Shown piece after piece: positions 51,685 through 62,328 of a stretch of 64,000 bases of DNA. Each line of letters begins with the position of its first letter. Position 1 is the stretch's first letter. Source of the stretch: Verrucomicrobiota bacterium (GTDB lineage Bacteria > Verrucomicrobiota > Verrucomicrobiia > Opitutales > Opitutaceae); contig JADKHC010000009.1 of the NCBI GenBank assembly GCA_016721945.1, positions 68,346-132,345 on the forward strand, written 5' to 3'. The position numbers were made by a program, and so were the translations under genes. The notes beneath the pieces were generated by a model that searched no databases, was not told where the DNA came from, and saw only the letters and a program-made list of their open reading frames with translations.

Positions 51685-52056
51685 TTAAGCAGACTTCTTC
51701 CAAATCTTTGCAGCATGGCAAACCATCGAACCAAGTAAGCCCTTATACATATCGGCTGGCATCTCGAATGCGGGAACAATCATGTAATGACCAGGTTTGT
51801 CAGAGCACAATCGTAAGCCCTGAGGCAGTGGAGCTCCCTTGGAGAGACGCCAGACCCAGCCAGTAATGGGCTGCTTGCGGAACTCTTCGTCTGTGTACAG
51901 GCTGATCCCGCGATTATTTGCTTGAATCATAGTGACTCCATTAAGCGGATAAGTGTCCACTTCGTCACTGCGAACGTGAACAAAACGCGGGCCGTTACTA
52001 TTACCAACCCGGAAGAGCTCTTCCGGGTTAATGTACCAGTACTTATCGTTTTCCAT
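51685..52056 (-). CDS. Tse2-like ADP-ribosyltransferase toxin (candidate)
   Basis: A 123-residue protein whose second half follows the pattern of the Tse2 toxin family: RGISLYTDEEF, then WVWRLSKGAPLPQGLRLCSD, KPGHYMIVPAFEMPADMYK and a final helix LLGSMVCHAAKIWKKSA. The first half has the expected ELFRVGNSNGPRFVHVR strand with the Arg that contacts NAD in this fold. Tse2 blocks growth from within bacterial cells and is delivered by type VI secretion in Pseudomonas; no secretion genes are here, so it may be a chromosomal toxin-antidote pair. The judgement comes from remembered family features and needs a profile search. Confidence 0.65.
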   Translation of the reverse strand: MENDKYWYINPEELFRVGNSNGPRFVHVRSDEVDTYPLNGVTMIQANNRGISLYTDEEFRKQPITGWVWRLSKGAPLPQGLRLCSDKPGHYMIVPAFEMPADMYKGLLGSMVCHAAKIWKKSA

Positions 52057-52561
52057 ATGAAGCAGGATTTACCAACCGTATTATTCACCCTGGCCGCGTT
52101 TGACAGAGGTGTTTGATGTCCGGCCGTGGTGCTGGCCCATGGAAATTTCGATGGGCGGTTTTCTGGTTCGGAACATTAGGGGTCTTCCGCGCGGGTTTAA
52201 TGGGCTGTAATGATGTGGCGGCTTTTTGCGGCGGTGTCGAGGCATCAGCAGCGCCTCGATGCACGCCCTCCACGCAATCAGTAGATCTTACGCTGCAGCT
52301 TGGTACTGGCTTATGGTTTCACCCGGTCTGGAACAAACCGCCGCAGATTCTATTTATTGGATATGTTAGCAGGTTCCTTTTGGGCAGATCAGGCAGGCAG
52401 CGGGAGCACAAGCTGTCGGCAAACTTGCTCGCCGATTCAAGGCAGAACTGAGCCAGCGCTGGTAACGAGCACGATGCGGCAGGGCAAATACATCGCTATT
52501 CCCAGCGAGGAGGATAGCATTACAGAAACCGCCAGCGCTTACTGCGCCGTCGTCCAGCCTT
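52057..52561. other. Intergenic region without convincing genes
   Basis: A 505-base gap between divergent genes. Two plus-strand frames of about 100 codons occur (52113 and 52300 starts), but their compositions (Cys-, Trp- and Ser-rich with no domain) look like chance. No RNA gene or repeat was recognised. It must contain the promoter of the Tse2-like gene pair. Confidence 0.4.
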
Positions 52562-52942
52562 ATGAATTCCAAACCAACTGCCGTTCAGAAAATTAAACCT
52601 AAGCGTCCGACGATGGCCGGCGAATGTGCCAGGATATTGGTTAGTCGCAATCTGATCGCGGCCGAGGACATGGCCTTGATCGAGGAGGTAGCCGAGCGTT
52701 TCTCAGGTGCGGAAGACTCCATCACCAGCGAGTTGTCTCGGCGTTGCCTGATCCCGGTGGAATGCGAGTCGATCGTGAAAGAATTCATCAAGCGGACGGT
52801 GAAGCGGTATTATTTAAAAACCTGCGGCCTGACGGATGAAGAACTCGGAAGAACTCTCGGGGTCGATACGGCACTCGCCCATCGCATCTTGAACGGTACC
52901 GCAGAATTGACGCCTGAGCATATCAAGAAGCTCGCCGCTTAA
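52562..52942 (+). CDS. Small protein with C-terminal XRE-like helix-turn-helix
   Basis: A 126-residue protein. The N-terminal region is helical and basic; the C-terminal 45 residues (LTDEELGRTLGVDTALAHRI, LNGTAELTPEHIKKLAA) fit an XRE-type helix-turn-helix as in HigA antitoxins and small regulators. No partner toxin is next to it; the Tse2-like pair is transcribed the other way from 505 bases upstream. The target is unknown. Confidence 0.7.
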   Translation: MNSKPTAVQKIKPKRPTMAGECARILVSRNLIAAEDMALIEEVAERFSGAEDSITSELSRRCLIPVECESIVKEFIKRTVKRYYLKTCGLTDEELGRTLGVDTALAHRILNGTAELTPEHIKKLAA

Positions 52943-53010
52943 CGGCCCGATTTCCTCCTGGCTCGGATGTACGCCGAGCGCCGGACGCAGCTCAGGTCTT
53001 GAGCCTTAAC

Positions 53011-53107
53011 CATACGGCAGAGGGTGGAGCCTGTTGTCCCGAACGGGCTGGTTTGAGAAAGGCTCCAATTAAGCCCGATGGGACATCGGGCTCCACCTTC
53101 GGCACGT
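53011..53107 (-). repeat. MITE-like element, copy 4 (partial)
   Basis: The core GGTGGAGCC...GGCTCCACC (53032-53097) contains the two hairpins of the family, here with GAACGGGCTGGTTTGAGAAA in place of the standard middle. The left end AGCCTTAACCATACGG is a degraded terminal repeat; the right end is lost in the 16 bases before the ThyX stop codon. Confidence 0.75.
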
Positions 53108-53122
53108 AGATTCCCGCCTTCC

Positions 53123-54469
53123 TTACTCCGGCTCGGCGGTGCCTTCGACGACCCAATCCTTTGCCTCTGGCACTTGTTTAAAGAATTCGAGAAGCGCAGC
53201 ACTCAGATGCTCGGCGTAGCGGGAATGTGCGCCCATGCCGGTGCGGAGTTCGGCCTCGTAGATAAATTTGTCCGCGTGCGTGCTGTGCTCGAAGGGCGTC
53301 TGAGCGCCAAGCAGGAGCGAATAAACGTAAGCCGGAGACCCGCGTTGCATCAGCTCACGCGTGAGGTCTGCTTGCTCATTTAGCAACGCCGCATGATCCG
53401 TATGTTTGATCTCCGGCGGCAGGTAGAAACCGGCCTGAATGAGAGGCGTATATCGGTGGCCGGTGCGATGACGGTTGAGGTCGCGGAGCTCCGCCACAGC
53501 CATGTTGTTCCAGGCAAAGGTCACCCGCATACGACGGGTGGCCGCACCTTGATAGGCATAGCGATTAGTTCGGTGGCGCAACGCCTCGGAGAGCGGCTGT
53601 GTCTCAGCGAGGAAGGGCGGCGTTGCACGATCCACGTGGACCCACACTTCATCGGCTAGCGGCGCAATCGAGAGGCGTTCGAGTCCAAGTTTGAAACTCA
53701 CCGCCAATTCCTGCCGCGCCTGCTCCTCATAGGATTTTTCAGCAACGCTGTGCCGCATGAGTCGGGGTGAAATTTTCAGCAACACATCGCGAATCGCTTT
53801 AGCCGCAGCACGGGCTTCAAGCTGCGGAAGTGAGTCGAGGTGCTTCACCGTCTGTGCCCACATGCGCGAGCTCTGCACAAGGCCGAGATTCGTGCGTGTG
53901 GCGAACGGGATAAAGTAACGCGCACGGTCCAGCGCGTAGTTTTTGCGCAGGCGGGTGACAACCGCCGGTGTCGCGGCAGGAGGCAACCGGACCAACTCAG
54001 GATTCGCCAGAGCCGCCGCATCAAGGCGCGCGTATTCAGAATTGTAGGACGCAAAGGCTTTCGCCTGCAAAGTCTGCCAGCGACGAATCAAATCGTCGGG
54101 CATGCCGATCTCCGCAGCCGTCGGGAGATTCGACGCATTCATCGTGATATAGCGCGTGCTCGACTCCTGGCCGTCAGCCATCTGCGAGATTTCGAAAATT
54201 TTGTACGCGAGCCACATCGAGACATCATCGAGCGCAATGGCCAGCCCGCCGGTAAGACCTCCGATCGAAGCATGTCCGTAGTCCACGAACTTCAGGATGC
54301 GGTCAATCGAGGCGTCGGGGTTGGCAAGGTCGACTTTTTCGAGAATAGCTGCGAGGCCGTCGTTACTGCGCGAATAGCGCGCGAGGACCGAAGCAAGCAG
54401 CTCAGGCGTGACCTTGGGCAGATCAGAAGCGGAGGGAGGCGGGACAAGGGCGAGTCCGGTGACTTTCAT
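53123..54469 (-). CDS. Double-length ThyX-like (FAD-dependent thymidylate synthase) protein
   Basis: A 448-residue protein made of two ThyX-like halves. ThyX makes dTMP from dUMP with FAD and folate; its signature is RHRxxSxNExSxRY. In half 1 the matching place reads QMADGQESSTRY, keeping E-x-S-x-R-Y but without RHR. In half 2 it reads NRHRTGHRYTPLIQAGFYLP, keeping RHR and RY but lacking about six middle residues. DYGHASIGG and EHSTHADKFIYEAE are the other ThyX helix. The halves may have divided the active site between them. Ordinary ThyX is about 220-250 residues and a homotetramer. ATG at 54469 is chosen; longer forms are unconserved. Confidence 0.85.
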   Translation of the reverse strand: MKVTGLALVPPPSASDLPKVTPELLASVLARYSRSNDGLAAILEKVDLANPDASIDRILKFVDYGHASIGGLTGGLAIALDDVSMWLAYKIFEISQMADGQESSTRYITMNASNLPTAAEIGMPDDLIRRWQTLQAKAFASYNSEYARLDAAALANPELVRLPPAATPAVVTRLRKNYALDRARYFIPFATRTNLGLVQSSRMWAQTVKHLDSLPQLEARAAAKAIRDVLLKISPRLMRHSVAEKSYEEQARQELAVSFKLGLERLSIAPLADEVWVHVDRATPPFLAETQPLSEALRHRTNRYAYQGAATRRMRVTFAWNNMAVAELRDLNRHRTGHRYTPLIQAGFYLPPEIKHTDHAALLNEQADLTRELMQRGSPAYVYSLLLGAQTPFEHSTHADKFIYEAELRTGMGAHSRYAEHLSAALLEFFKQVPEAKDWVVEGTAEPE

Positions 54470-54642
54470 GCGGCGTGCAGTAGGTTTCGCGCAAAGCGAG
54501 TGCCACGCCAAGCACGAAGCAGGAAATATTGGACACGTGGGGATTGCCCAAGGTTGGGCTTGTTGCCATCTAACGCGCCGGTTGGATTTGAATCGAAGGC
54601 TGCGCCTTAGGGATAAGCCGACCAACCCTCAGAAACGCACGT

Positions 54643-56151
54643 TCAGTAATGCAGCGTCGCCACCCACGCCATCAGTGGTGCCTGATAAAGACCGAGCAGC
54701 ACAGAAGCGAACGCGAGCGTCGCAAGTACCGCCGTCATCGGAGCATTGATCGCGATAGGCGAAGCCTTGGATTCAACGGCATCGGACCGGTTTGAGAAAT
54801 ACGCCGCTTTGATCCAGCCAAAGTAATAGTAGATCGACATCACTACACCGGCAATCGCGACTGCGAGCAGCCAGTAAAGACCGGCCTTGTAAGCGGCCAT
54901 GAAGACGAAAAGTTTTCCGATAAAACCGGCCAACGGCGGAATGCCCGCGAGCGAACCAAGCCCAATCGCCAGCACCGCACCGAGAAATGGATTATTTTTC
55001 GCGAAGTCTGCGTAGTGCGTGAGTTCCTGATCAGCATCGTTGTCACCCGCGACATAAGTCATCACGCCGAAAACGGCGAATGACGCGCAGAGGTAAACCA
55101 CGAGATAAAAATAAATCGCGTCGACCGCCTGTTGCGGTGCCACCGCCATCGCCGCCACACCGATCAAGAGGTAACCGGCATGCGAGACACCCGAGAGACC
55201 AATCAGGCGTTTGACGTTGTGCTGCGTAAGCGCGCCGAGATTTCCGAGAATGATTGTCAGGGCGGCCAAGACTCCGAGCAGACGGAAAACCAACGTGCCG
55301 TACGGCGCGAAGACCTGAACCAACAGAACCAGAATAGCGAAACCCGCCGCCTTGGAGCCGACCGCGAGGAAGGCCGTCACCGGCGTGGGTGCGCCTTGAT
55401 AAACATCGGGAATCCAGATCTGGAACGGCACCGCGCCGATCTTGAAAGCGACACCCGAGAGCACGAGGACGATGCCGACGCTCGCGAGGAAGTTATCGGG
55501 ATTGGCCTGTAGGAAGAGATAGAGCTCACGGAAATTCATCGATGCCGCCGTATGCCCAGCCAGCGCCGGATTTCCCGCCACGCCGTAAAGCAGCACGATA
55601 CCGAAGAGCAAAATCGCCGAGCTCAGCGCGCCGGTGATGAGATATTTCAAGCCGGCCTCAAGCGAGAGCGCGTTGTTGCGAAAATAGCTAACCAGAACAT
55701 AGAAACCAACCGTGATCGTTTCGAGCGCCACGAAAAGCATTACGAAATGATTGCTCTGTGCCAGGAGCATCATCGCCGCCGTCACGACGAGTACGATGTG
55801 GAAAAACTCGATCTTTGGCAGCTTCTGTCTCTTCAGCGCGATTACGCCGAGTGCCGAAACGAGAACCGAGGTAAGCACGAAAAACGCCCGCATGAATTGA
55901 CCTTGGGCCGAGTGGCGCAGCAGGCCGCCGAAAGTTTCGTCACCAAGATAACCCGTGCGATAATTGATGATCAGGCCAACAAGCACCCCGAGTTGTCCCG
56001 CGATCGAGATGAGCGGGATAAGCCCCTGCTCTTTCTTGGGCAGCAGCATCTCCGCCATTAACAACAAGAGCGCAAGACAGCACAACTGTATCTCCGGGAA
56101 GATAGCGAGCCACTGATTGGATTGGGCGATGGTGACTAGATCGGCGTTCAT
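54643..56151 (-). CDS. nuoN: NADH-quinone oxidoreductase subunit N
   Basis: A 502-residue antiporter-like membrane subunit of complex I with about 14 helices. Conserved segments include FVALETITVGFYVLVSYFRN, FKIGAVPFQIWIPDVYQGAP with the key Lys, and NVKRLIGLSGVSHAGYLLIG. It takes part in proton pumping. Last gene of the nuoGHIJKLMN operon, 12 bases after nuoM; 174 bases follow before the ThyX start, with no clear terminator. Confidence 0.96.
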   Translation of the reverse strand: MNADLVTIAQSNQWLAIFPEIQLCCLALLLLMAEMLLPKKEQGLIPLISIAGQLGVLVGLIINYRTGYLGDETFGGLLRHSAQGQFMRAFFVLTSVLVSALGVIALKRQKLPKIEFFHIVLVVTAAMMLLAQSNHFVMLFVALETITVGFYVLVSYFRNNALSLEAGLKYLITGALSSAILLFGIVLLYGVAGNPALAGHTAASMNFRELYLFLQANPDNFLASVGIVLVLSGVAFKIGAVPFQIWIPDVYQGAPTPVTAFLAVGSKAAGFAILVLLVQVFAPYGTLVFRLLGVLAALTIILGNLGALTQHNVKRLIGLSGVSHAGYLLIGVAAMAVAPQQAVDAIYFYLVVYLCASFAVFGVMTYVAGDNDADQELTHYADFAKNNPFLGAVLAIGLGSLAGIPPLAGFIGKLFVFMAAYKAGLYWLLAVAIAGVVMSIYYYFGWIKAAYFSNRSDAVESKASPIAINAPMTAVLATLAFASVLLGLYQAPLMAWVATLHY

Positions 56152-56163
56152 CTCAGCGGGAAA

Positions 56164-57696
<1,533 letters not shown>

Positions 57697-57711
57697 CGGA
57701 AATTTAATTAA

Positions 57712-57795
57712 TTTGGAACTCAGGAAAGCTGGAAAAAGACTTTGTTATCCTTGGCGTGTTGTTTTGTTCCTGAGTTCCAGTGTTCCAGATTCAAA
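57712..57795. repeat. GGAACTCAGGAA/TTCCTGAGTTCC inverted repeat inside the nuo operon
   Basis: An opposed pair: TTTGGAACTCAGGAAAGCTG at the left and GTTCCTGAGTTCCAGTGTTC, CAGATTC at the right. It belongs to the same family as repeats near 31419 and 42990. It is the only long gap in the nuo operon (between nuoL and nuoM) and could form a hairpin in the messenger. Confidence 0.7.
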
Positions 57796-57840
57796 AAGAT
57801 TGTTGTTTGTGGCGGGTTGGTGCGTTCCGGATTTCCACAT

Positions 57841-59754
57841 TTAAAAGATCCCAGCAGCAAAGCCCCAGACCAACGCTGCGCCGATCAGGAACCAGTAAAC
57901 ATAGGCATGAAGACTGCCGACATAGAGCTTGCGCACACCCAAGCTAATCAGTCCGACAAAACCAGCCGAGCCCTGTACGATCACACGACCGATAACGATT
58001 TGATCGAGGAAGTTCAGCACCAAGGCAAAGCGGTCCTGAATCTTGCGAACGTAATAGATGTATATTTCATCCGGCGAAGCCTTGAGCAGCGATAGACTGC
58101 CAAACAGACCGGGCGATTTCTCTGCGAGCGAATCCTTGTCAGCAGACTTGTAGAAAAACCAAGCCGCACCGCCACCCACCGCAAGGATGCCGATGGAAAT
58201 CAGAAGCATCATGGTGTGCGCCGAGCCATGCGCCTCTGGGCGCATTTCCGCGAGACGACCAGCGACCTTGGAGAAAAAGCCGGTGTATCCACCAACGGCA
58301 GAAAGAATCGCTAACACCACAAGCGGCAGCGTCATGGCGATACCGCTTTCGTGCGCGTGCTCGGATTCGTGCGAACGAGCATCACCGAAGAATGTGAGCT
58401 TCCACATGCGAATCATGTAGAAAGAAGTCAGCACGGCAGTCGCAGTCAGAATGGCGAAAACAGCGGTGTTCTTTTCAAAGGCCAAATAGAGAATCGCGTC
58501 CTTCGAGAAGAAGCCCGAGAGAAACGGCAGGCCGACAATGGCGGCAACGCCAATCGTAAAGGTCCAAAACGTCACGGGCATTTTCTTCCGCAGCCCGCCC
58601 ATCTTGAAAATGTCTTGTTCGTGATGGCAGCCCGCAATGACCGAACCTGAGCCAAGGAACAACAGGGCCTTGAAGAAAGCGTGCGTCGTCAGGTGGAACA
58701 TCGCGGCACCGACGCCGGTGTACGCAAATATCTTAGCTGCTTCGATATCTTCGACCAAATGGTTAGCTCGTGGCATCACAACTGTCGCGCAATGCACACT
58801 CTCCCCCAGTCCAAACGCCGCGACCATGAAGCCAAGCTGCGATAGTGTGGAGTAAGCCAAAACTTTTTTGATGTCGCTCTGCGTGATCGCACAAAGCGCA
58901 GCGTACGCCGCCGTAATCACGCCCACCCACATGATCACCTGAAGTGCGTCAGCAGTCATCAGCACGTTGATCCTGCACAGCATATAGATACCCGCGGCGA
59001 CCATCGTCGCGGCGTGGATAAGTGCGGAGACTGGTGTCGGGCCTTCCATTGCGTCAGGCAACCAGACGTGCAGCGGCATCTGCGCGGATTTACCAACGGC
59101 GCCGCAGAAGAGGAGTAGCGGAATCGCCGTGACGACGACCGCACCGCCCTGAACCTTCGTCGCGAGATCGGTCAAGTTAACCGTATCAAACGCCGCATAA
59201 CACCAGATGATGCCGAGGAGAAAACCGAAGTCGCCGACGCGATTGACGATGAAAGCTTTTTTCGAGGCATCGGCCGCAGACTGCTTTTCGCAATAGTGAT
59301 TAATGAGCAGCCAGGAGCTGAAACCAACCAGCTCCCAGAAGATAAACATCATGAAAAGATTGTCGGCAAAAACGATGCCGAGCATGGAGAACATGAAGAT
59401 CGAGAGCCCTCCGAAGTAGCGCGCCTTCGCGCCGTCGTCGTGCATGTAGCCGAGCGAAAACACATGTACGCACAGACCGACCACTGCGACAATCGCGAGC
59501 ATGAGCGCTGCAAGGTCGTCGAATTTGAAACCGAGCGAAAGCTTCAGCGTACCGAGCTGTAACCATTCCCAAGAGGCAGGGAAATCGCGTTGTCCGCCGA
59601 ACACCAGCATGAGCGCCGCGACGGCGAGTCCGGTGCAAGCGCCGACCGAGATTAACGACGCCAGCGCGCCCTGACGACGCAGGAAAAGCGCGATGATCGC
59701 GGCCGAAGCGAGCGGCAACAGGAGAACGAGAAGAGCGAGTTGAGTGGGCGCCAT
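57841..59754 (-). CDS. nuoL: NADH-quinone oxidoreductase subunit L
   Basis: A 637-residue largest membrane subunit of complex I. Motifs include MFIFWELVGFSSWLLINHYC, KSAQMPLHVWLPDAMEGPTP and DIKKVLAYSTLSQLGFMVAA. The C-terminal part includes the long lateral helix that links the antiporter-like subunits. The start is four bases from the nuoK stop. Confidence 0.96.
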   Translation of the reverse strand: MAPTQLALLVLLLPLASAAIIALFLRRQGALASLISVGACTGLAVAALMLVFGGQRDFPASWEWLQLGTLKLSLGFKFDDLAALMLAIVAVVGLCVHVFSLGYMHDDGAKARYFGGLSIFMFSMLGIVFADNLFMMFIFWELVGFSSWLLINHYCEKQSAADASKKAFIVNRVGDFGFLLGIIWCYAAFDTVNLTDLATKVQGGAVVVTAIPLLLFCGAVGKSAQMPLHVWLPDAMEGPTPVSALIHAATMVAAGIYMLCRINVLMTADALQVIMWVGVITAAYAALCAITQSDIKKVLAYSTLSQLGFMVAAFGLGESVHCATVVMPRANHLVEDIEAAKIFAYTGVGAAMFHLTTHAFFKALLFLGSGSVIAGCHHEQDIFKMGGLRKKMPVTFWTFTIGVAAIVGLPFLSGFFSKDAILYLAFEKNTAVFAILTATAVLTSFYMIRMWKLTFFGDARSHESEHAHESGIAMTLPLVVLAILSAVGGYTGFFSKVAGRLAEMRPEAHGSAHTMMLLISIGILAVGGGAAWFFYKSADKDSLAEKSPGLFGSLSLLKASPDEIYIYYVRKIQDRFALVLNFLDQIVIGRVIVQGSAGFVGLISLGVRKLYVGSLHAYVYWFLIGAALVWGFAAGIF

Positions 59755-59758
59755 GGCG

Positions 59759-60064
59759 TCAGTTTTTCAGCGCGTTGAGTTCCTCGACCTGCACGGTTCC
59801 GCGTTTGCGGAAAAGGGCGACGATGATTGCGAGACCGACCGCGACCTCAGCCGCAGCGACCGTGAGAATAAAAAAGACGAACACATTGCCATCGAGTGTG
59901 CCGTTGAAGCGGGAGAATGCGACGAGCGCGATCGTCGAGGCGACCAGCATCAGTTCGAGGCACATGTAGATCACGAGCGTGTTCTTGCGCACAAGCACGC
60001 CGAGGAAGCCGACGGCAAACAGCAGCGCGCTGAGGATGAGATATTCGTTCAATCCGACGTTCAT
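59759..60064 (-). CDS. nuoK: NADH-quinone oxidoreductase subunit K
   Basis: A 101-residue membrane subunit with three helices; conserved Glu residues lie in the middle of helix 2 (LVIYMCLELMLVAST) and helix 3 (TVAAAEVAVGLAIIVALFRK), as needed for proton transfer. The ATG overlaps the nuoJ stop by four bases. Confidence 0.96.
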   Translation of the reverse strand: MNVGLNEYLILSALLFAVGFLGVLVRKNTLVIYMCLELMLVASTIALVAFSRFNGTLDGNVFVFFILTVAAAEVAVGLAIIVALFRKRGTVQVEELNALKN

Positions 60065-60570
60065 TTTGCGTCCTCCTGGCCTTCGAATTTTTTACTGAGA
60101 ACGATCACGCCGAGCATGGCGATGAGCAGCAGGAAGCCGACGACCTGCACGGGCAGCAGATACGTGGTGAAGAGCATCGCGCCGTAATCCTTGAGCCCGG
60201 CATGGAAAACTTCAGCCGCAGGCGCAGTGGAAAACTGGCCACGCGTCACGAAGCTGCAAAGACCGAGCCCGAGCAAAGCCGCGCCCATCGTACCGGCCAC
60301 AACCGAAGCCTTTTTATAGGCCTTCTTTGGTTCGGTTTGCGGCTTGAGCAACATCACGATAAAAAGGAAAAGCGCGACGACTGCGCCCGCATAAACGAGG
60401 ATGAGCAAAACCGAGAGCAGCAGCGCATCGAGCAGTGCGAAAATGCCCGCCACACCAAGCAAGCTGAGCAGCAAGCAGACAGCGGCGTTTACCGTGTTTT
60501 TGTGCAACACCACCGCGAGAGCGGAGCCGACGGTAAGCGCTGAGAAGAGATAAAAAAGGGAGTTTTCCAT
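60061..60570 (-). CDS. nuoJ: NADH-quinone oxidoreductase subunit J
   Basis: A 169-residue membrane subunit with five helices and the family segment LLSVLLILVYAGAVVALFLF, followed by IVMLLKP. It helps couple quinone reduction to proton pumping. Seven bases separate it from nuoI. Confidence 0.95.
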   Translation of the reverse strand: MENSLFYLFSALTVGSALAVVLHKNTVNAAVCLLLSLLGVAGIFALLDALLLSVLLILVYAGAVVALFLFIVMLLKPQTEPKKAYKKASVVAGTMGAALLGLGLCSFVTRGQFSTAPAAEVFHAGLKDYGAMLFTTYLLPVQVVGFLLLIAMLGVIVLSKKFEGQEDAK

Positions 60571-60577
60571 GATGGAA

Positions 60578-61117
60578 TTAGTGCGCGTTGCCGTGCTCCT
60601 CAGCGGCTTTCTTTTTGTCCCATTTATGATGGTTATCGGGGAGTGTGCCGCCGAGTTCGTAGAGACGCGCCTTGTTATTGACCATCTCTTCGCGCGAGAG
60701 GCCTGTCATCGAATAATTACTCTGCAACCAGATCGCCTCTTCGGGACAAACTTCCTGGCACATGCCGCAATAAATACAGCGGAGCATGTCGATATCGAAC
60801 TCCTTGGGCGCCTTCTCGACATGGGCATTCGGAGAGTCAACCGAGATTTCGCCGGGCGTGATGCGGATGGCTTTGGGCGGGCAGACGAATTCGCAGAGCT
60901 GGCAGGAAACACATTTCTCGCGACCGTTTGGATCTTTCACCAAGGTCGGCACACCACGATAGCCAGTAGGAATTTCCGGGCGCTGCTCGGGATATTCGAG
61001 TGTGACCGCCGGCGCCACGAGATGCTGCATGGTCGTCTTTAGCCCCTGCAGGATCTGCGGGAGATAAGTGCGCTCGGCGAGGGTGAGCGGCTTTCGTTCG
61101 AGTGGGATGACGGCCAT
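60578..61117 (-). CDS. nuoI: NADH-quinone oxidoreductase subunit I
   Basis: A 179-residue iron-sulfur protein with two [4Fe-4S] motifs: CVSCQLCEFVCPPKAI and CIYCGMCQEVCPEEAI, which carry electrons to cluster N2. The N-terminal amphipathic helix (YLPQILQGLKTTMQHL) docks on the membrane arm. The C-terminal tail is His/Lys-rich (NHHKWDKKKAAEEHGNAH). Confidence 0.96.
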   Translation of the reverse strand: MAVIPLERKPLTLAERTYLPQILQGLKTTMQHLVAPAVTLEYPEQRPEIPTGYRGVPTLVKDPNGREKCVSCQLCEFVCPPKAIRITPGEISVDSPNAHVEKAPKEFDIDMLRCIYCGMCQEVCPEEAIWLQSNYSMTGLSREEMVNNKARLYELGGTLPDNHHKWDKKKAAEEHGNAH

Positions 61118-61129
61118 GACGGGAAATTC

Positions 61130-62320
61130 CTATTTTTGAATGAACGCGATCGCGATGGCGTAGACGAGCAAGTTGGCAATAGAGAGCGGCAGCAGCACGC
61201 GCCAGCCGATCCGCATAACCTGGTCGTAGCGGAAACGCGGGACGGTCCAGCGAATCGCCATGAAGAAGAAGATCATCGCGAGCACCTTCCCGAGGAAAAT
61301 GGCGATGGAGAGTATACCGACAAATAGCGGATGAATCGTGAAAGCCCAACCAGTGATTTGGTGCATCCACCCAACCACGCTCCCGAGCGGCAACCACGGC
61401 AACGGATTCCAACCGCCGAAAAACAGCAGCATGAAAATGCCCGAGCCCACAATCATGTGCGAATACTCCGCCACGAAGAACAGGCCCCACTTGAAGGCGC
61501 CGTATTCCGTGTGGAAACTACCGACGAGATCGGCCTCGGATTCGATTGTGTCGAACGGCTGGCGATTGGTTTCAGCGAACAAGCAGACGAGAAAGATAAA
61601 CGCCGAAATCGGCATCAGGAAGCCGAACCAAACGCCTCCCCAACTTGCAGAACTCAGTCCGTGCCAAATGCCGCTTTGGAACTCAACAACACGAGCGAGA
61701 CCGAGCGTGCCAGTCGTGCCCGGTGCATTGATCCACAAGAAAACCGGGAGGACCGAAATGGTCATAGAAAGCTCATACGAAATGAGCTGGGCCGAGGCGC
61801 GTACGCTGCCGAGGAAGGGATATTTCGAATTCGAGGCCCAGCCCGCGAGGATCAGCGAGTAAACACCGAGCGAGGAGATGGCGAACACTGCGAGCAAACC
61901 AACATCAAGATTCGCGAGGATCAACGGGATGGCTTTCCCCGCTTCGTCGAAGTACGTGCCGAACGGTACGACAGAGACAGTCGTGAGCGCGGGAATCATC
62001 GCGAGCAGCGGCGCGGCGATGAAGTAGAACTTGTTTACGTGGCCGGGCGTGGAGTCTTCCTTGAAGAGCATCTTGCCGCCATCGGCCATGACGTGAAACA
62101 CGCCAAGACGCTGGAGAAATCTGCCAAGAAAAGGAATCCATGCGACCCAAGGCACGATCGCGCGATTTGGACCGGGACGATCCTGCACCCAGGCGGCAAC
62201 CTTGCGCTCAGCCATCGAGCAGACGCCCGCGATCGGGAAGATCACGAGGATAGCTGCGACACCTTTGTAGATGGTGATCGCGAGCGGCGAAGTCAGTATC
62301 GAGATAAGGAAGTCGAACAT
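61130..62320 (-). CDS. nuoH: NADH-quinone oxidoreductase subunit H
   Basis: A 396-residue membrane subunit with eight or nine helices. Conserved features: ERKVAAWVQDRPGPNRA, the Glu-rich quinone-chamber loop FAETNRQPFDTIESEADLVG and FHTEYGAFKWGLFFVAEY. It forms the quinone-binding site with other subunits. It starts eight bases after the nuoG C-terminal frame ends. Confidence 0.96.
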   Translation of the reverse strand: MFDFLISILTSPLAITIYKGVAAILVIFPIAGVCSMAERKVAAWVQDRPGPNRAIVPWVAWIPFLGRFLQRLGVFHVMADGGKMLFKEDSTPGHVNKFYFIAAPLLAMIPALTTVSVVPFGTYFDEAGKAIPLILANLDVGLLAVFAISSLGVYSLILAGWASNSKYPFLGSVRASAQLISYELSMTISVLPVFLWINAPGTTGTLGLARVVEFQSGIWHGLSSASWGGVWFGFLMPISAFIFLVCLFAETNRQPFDTIESEADLVGSFHTEYGAFKWGLFFVAEYSHMIVGSGIFMLLFFGGWNPLPWLPLGSVVGWMHQITGWAFTIHPLFVGILSIAIFLGKVLAMIFFFMAIRWTVPRFRYDQVMRIGWRVLLPLSIANLLVYAIAIAFIQK

Positions 62321-62328
62321 GGCGCGCG

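Noticed and set aside
52113..52596. Two plus-strand ORFs of 98-112 codons
   Set aside because: No domain, odd composition rich in Cys, Trp and Ser, no ribosome-binding sites; best regarded as chance frames.
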